From contig CANGSN010000189.1 of NCBI GenBank assembly GCA_947455805.1, forward strand, positions 1 to 6,477: a DNA stretch of 6,477 bases, written 5' to 3'. The stretch is from Planctomycetota bacterium (lineage in GTDB: Bacteria > Planctomycetota > UBA1135 > UBA2386). Shown in pieces: positions 4,604 to 6,477 of this stretch (position 1 is the first letter of the stretch; every line of letters starts with the position of its first letter). A program made the position numbers and the translations under genes. The notes below the pieces were generated by a model that did not search any database, had not been told where the DNA came from, and saw nothing but the letters and a program-made list of their open reading frames with translations.

Positions 4604-6477
4604 TCAGGGCTTGCGCTTCGCGAGGCGCGCTTCGATCTCGCTGCGCAGCGCGTCGCTGCAGTTCGGCGCCGCGAGTGCCTGCTGGTAGCCCGCGGTGACC
4701 GCCGCCGGATCGTCGCCGCGCCGTTCGGTGATGCGCGTGCGCCAGTAGATCAGGTCGGCGCGCGGGGCCGGCAGCAGCTCGCCGGCGCGGGCGATCGCGC
4801 GTTCGGCGAGCGCCAGGTCGCCGTTGGTGTCGAGGCAGGTCTTCACCATGCGCATCCACGCCAACGGCGAGGTCCCGACGTGCTGCGCCCAGCGTTCGCG
4901 TTCGGCCACGGCCGCTTCGCCCTGGCCGGTGCGCACCAGCACGAACACCAGGCCGTCGCTCGCCGCCTCGAGCTTGGGATCGGCGGCGATCGCCGCGCGG
5001 TAGCCGGCGACGGCGGCGTCGCGCTCGCCGAGTTCCCATTGCAGCGCCGCGAGGTTGACGTGCACCGGGGCGCGCGCCGGATCGAGTGCGAGTGCCTGTT
5101 CGAAGCAGCGAACGGCGACGTCGCGGTCGCCGTGGCGGCGGTGGAAGTTGCCGAGCGCCTGGTGCGTCGCGGGATCCTGCGGCGCCTTCGCCACCGCGCG
5201 TTCGAACGCCTGCTGCGCCGCCGGCAGTTCGCCGAGCGCGACGCAGTCCCAGCCGAGGTCGAGCATGGCGCTGACGCGATCCGGCTCCCGTGCGAGGACC
5301 TGCTCCAGCGCCGCGCGTGCCGCGGCGCGCTCGCCGCGCGTGCGCTGCACCAGGGCCGTCAGCACGAACGGTTCGCTGTCGAGCGGCGCCAACCGGGCCG
5401 CTTCGGCCGCGGATGCCAGCGCTTCGTCGGGGCGTTCGAGCGCGGCCAGCAATCGGCAGCGCAGCAGATGGCACTCCGGATCGGCGGCGACCAGCGCGAT
5501 CGCGCGGTCGACGGCGTCGAGGCCCTCTTCGGCGCGATCGAGCGCCAGCAGCGCGCCGGCGCGTTCCAGGTGGCCTTGGTAGAGACCGGGGGCGAGGGCG
5601 ATCGCGTGTTCGGCCATCGCCAGGGCGGCCGCGGCGTCGCCGACGTGCGTGAGGCTGCGCGATGCGCCGGCGATCGCCACCAGGTCGTCGGGCTGTCGCT
5701 GCAGGGCCTGCCGGTAGAGCGTGAGCGCGTCCGACCAGCGGTCCTCGTCCTCGAACGTGCGCGCCAGCGCGCATTGCGCCAGCGTCAGGTCGGGCCGAGC
5801 CGCGATCGCCTGCTGCAGCAGTGCGCGCGCCGCCCCGCGATCGAAGTCCTCGAGCGCGAAGCCGCGCCAGAATCGGGCGATCGGCGCCTCCGGCCACAGG
5901 TGGGCGACGACCGAGGCGAAAGCCTGGATCTCGTCCCCCGCTCGCAGGTGGGTCAGCGCGTGCAAGTACTGGCAGTGGTAGAGCGCGCGTGCCTGTGGCG
6001 CGCGGTCGATGCAAGCGCGCAGCCAATTGGCGGCAGTCCGGTAGGCTCGCAGGTCGCCAGCGTCGTGCGCGAAGCCTAGCCAGCGCATGCCGCGCACGTA
6101 GCAGCCGAGCGCGTCGGCCGGTTCGCCCTGCAGATCCGGCGGCACCGCACGGCCGGCGGCGCGCGCCGCCTCGTCGTCGCTGGCGAGGCCCTGCAGCTCG
6201 GCGGCCAGCTGCGGCTGCAGGCGGGCGAGCCGTTCGCGTGTGGCCTGCATTCGCTCGCGGTGGCCGAGTGCGTCGAACGCCAGCACCAGGCCGACCAGCG
6301 TCTCCGGCCGATCGCGCAGCACGGCGTCGGCGGCGAGGAAGCGGCGCACGGCGAGCGTGGCGCGGCCGTCGCCGAGTTCGAGGTAGCCGTCCTCGAGCAG
6401 CGCTTCGCTGCGCAGCTGCTGCTCGCGCGCCGCCGCCGCTTCGATGCGCGGTCGCTGCCACAGCACGTAGCCACCGA
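4604..6477 (-). CDS. TPR-repeat protein, N-terminus beyond the window (possibly the tail of a membrane Ser/Thr kinase)
   Basis: The frame ends in TGA at 4606-4604 and remains open to the right edge, where it reads GGYVLWQRPR. A GTG at 6466-6464 could be called as a start, but no ribosome site can be seen and the upstream codons stay open, so this is most likely the C-terminal part of a longer gene. Numbering from that GTG, about 620 residues are visible. Residues 1-195 are helical and Ala/Arg-rich with weaker repeats. From about 197 to 500 there are nine TPR units with the closing Pro at 225, 259, 293, 361, 395, 429, 463 and 497, an exact 34-residue period (one unit, near 327-330, deviates). 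TPR arrays bind partner proteins; no catalytic motif is visible. In Planctomycetota, long TPR arrays often follow a kinase domain and a membrane helix, and the hydrophobic-then-basic GGYVLWQRPR could be the end of such a helix. That is inference. It is convergent with the MazG-like gene. Confidence 0.85.
   Translation of the reverse strand, partial: GGYVLWQRPRIEAAAAREQQLRSEALLEDGYLELGDGRATLAVRRFLAADAVLRDRPETLVGLVLAFDALGHRERMQATRERLARLQPQLAAELQGLASDDEAARAAGRAVPPDLQGEPADALGCYVRGMRWLGFAHDAGDLRAYRTAANWLRACIDRAPQARALYHCQYLHALTHLRAGDEIQAFASVVAHLWPEAPIARFWRGFALEDFDRGAARALLQQAIAARPDLTLAQCALARTFEDEDRWSDALTLYRQALQRQPDDLVAIAGASRSLTHVGDAAAALAMAEHAIALAPGLYQGHLERAGALLALDRAEEGLDAVDRAIALVAADPECHLLRCRLLAALERPDEALASAAEAARLAPLDSEPFVLTALVQRTRGERAAARAALEQVLAREPDRVSAMLDLGWDCVALGELPAAQQAFERAVAKAPQDPATHQALGNFHRRHGDRDVAVRCFEQALALDPARAPVHVNLAALQWELGERDAAVAGYRAAIAADPKLEAASDGLVFVLVRTGQGEAAVAERERWAQHVGTSPLAWMRMVKTCLDTNGDLALAERAIARAGELLPAPRADLIYWRTRITERRGDDPAAVTAGYQQALAAPNCSDALRSEIEARLAKRKP

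Noticed and set aside
4880..6079. A 399-codon plus-strand frame opposite the TPR gene
   Set aside because: It is the antisense image of the TPR repeats. Only the minus strand shows the 34-residue periodicity with conserved Ala and Pro positions.
2310..6461. A 1383-codon open frame on the minus strand
   Set aside because: It is antisense to rimO's end, pgsA, the PP2C-like gene and the MazG-like gene, and out of frame with the TPR gene. Its translation is Arg/Ala/Gly/Pro-rich low complexity without any domain, as expected from GC-rich shadow frames.

Overview
The window comes from a very GC-rich bacterium: codon third positions are almost all G or C, and every frame is open over long stretches. 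It is ordinary chromosome with no mobile element, RNA gene or CRISPR array visible. Gene content (ribosomal proteins, RimO next to PgsA, a membrane HAMP/PP2C-like protein, a Cys-clustered MazG-like protein and a long TPR protein that may be the tail of a membrane kinase) fits a high-GC Planctomycetota lineage best. Acidobacteriota or Myxococcota cannot be excluded from this sequence alone.

Left part (1-815): the last 16 codons of an upstream gene (probably rpsF, bS6), then rpsR (bS18) and rplI (bL9). This is the usual bacterial ribosomal protein cluster. The genes are packed with 0-2 bases between them, and rpsR and rplI have strong Shine-Dalgarno sites. Then comes a 178-base spacer (816-993) full of inverted repeats and ending in a perfect 15-bp tandem duplication.

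Middle part (994-4567), plus strand: rimO (methylthiolation of ribosomal protein uS12), pgsA (phosphatidylglycerophosphate synthase), a membrane-anchored HAMP plus SpoIIE/PP2C-like protein with an altered metal-binding motif, and a small MazG-like nucleotide pyrophosphohydrolase with a four-cysteine tail. rimO/pgsA and the phosphatase-like gene/MazG-like gene each overlap by 4 bp (ATGA), so at least these pairs are probably co-translated. A 108-base gap separates the two pairs.

Right part (4604-6477), minus strand: one long, convergently transcribed gene, open to the right edge. It encodes about nine TPR units at a strict 34-residue period. The N-terminal part lies outside the window. A short GC hairpin sits in the 36-base gap between the convergent genes.

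Nothing here is a clearly new system. The most unusual items are the Asp-to-Ser change in the PP2C-like protein, the Cys-clustered MazG-like gene cotranscribed with it, the Gly-tract extension of bS18, and the duplicated 15-mer before rimO.
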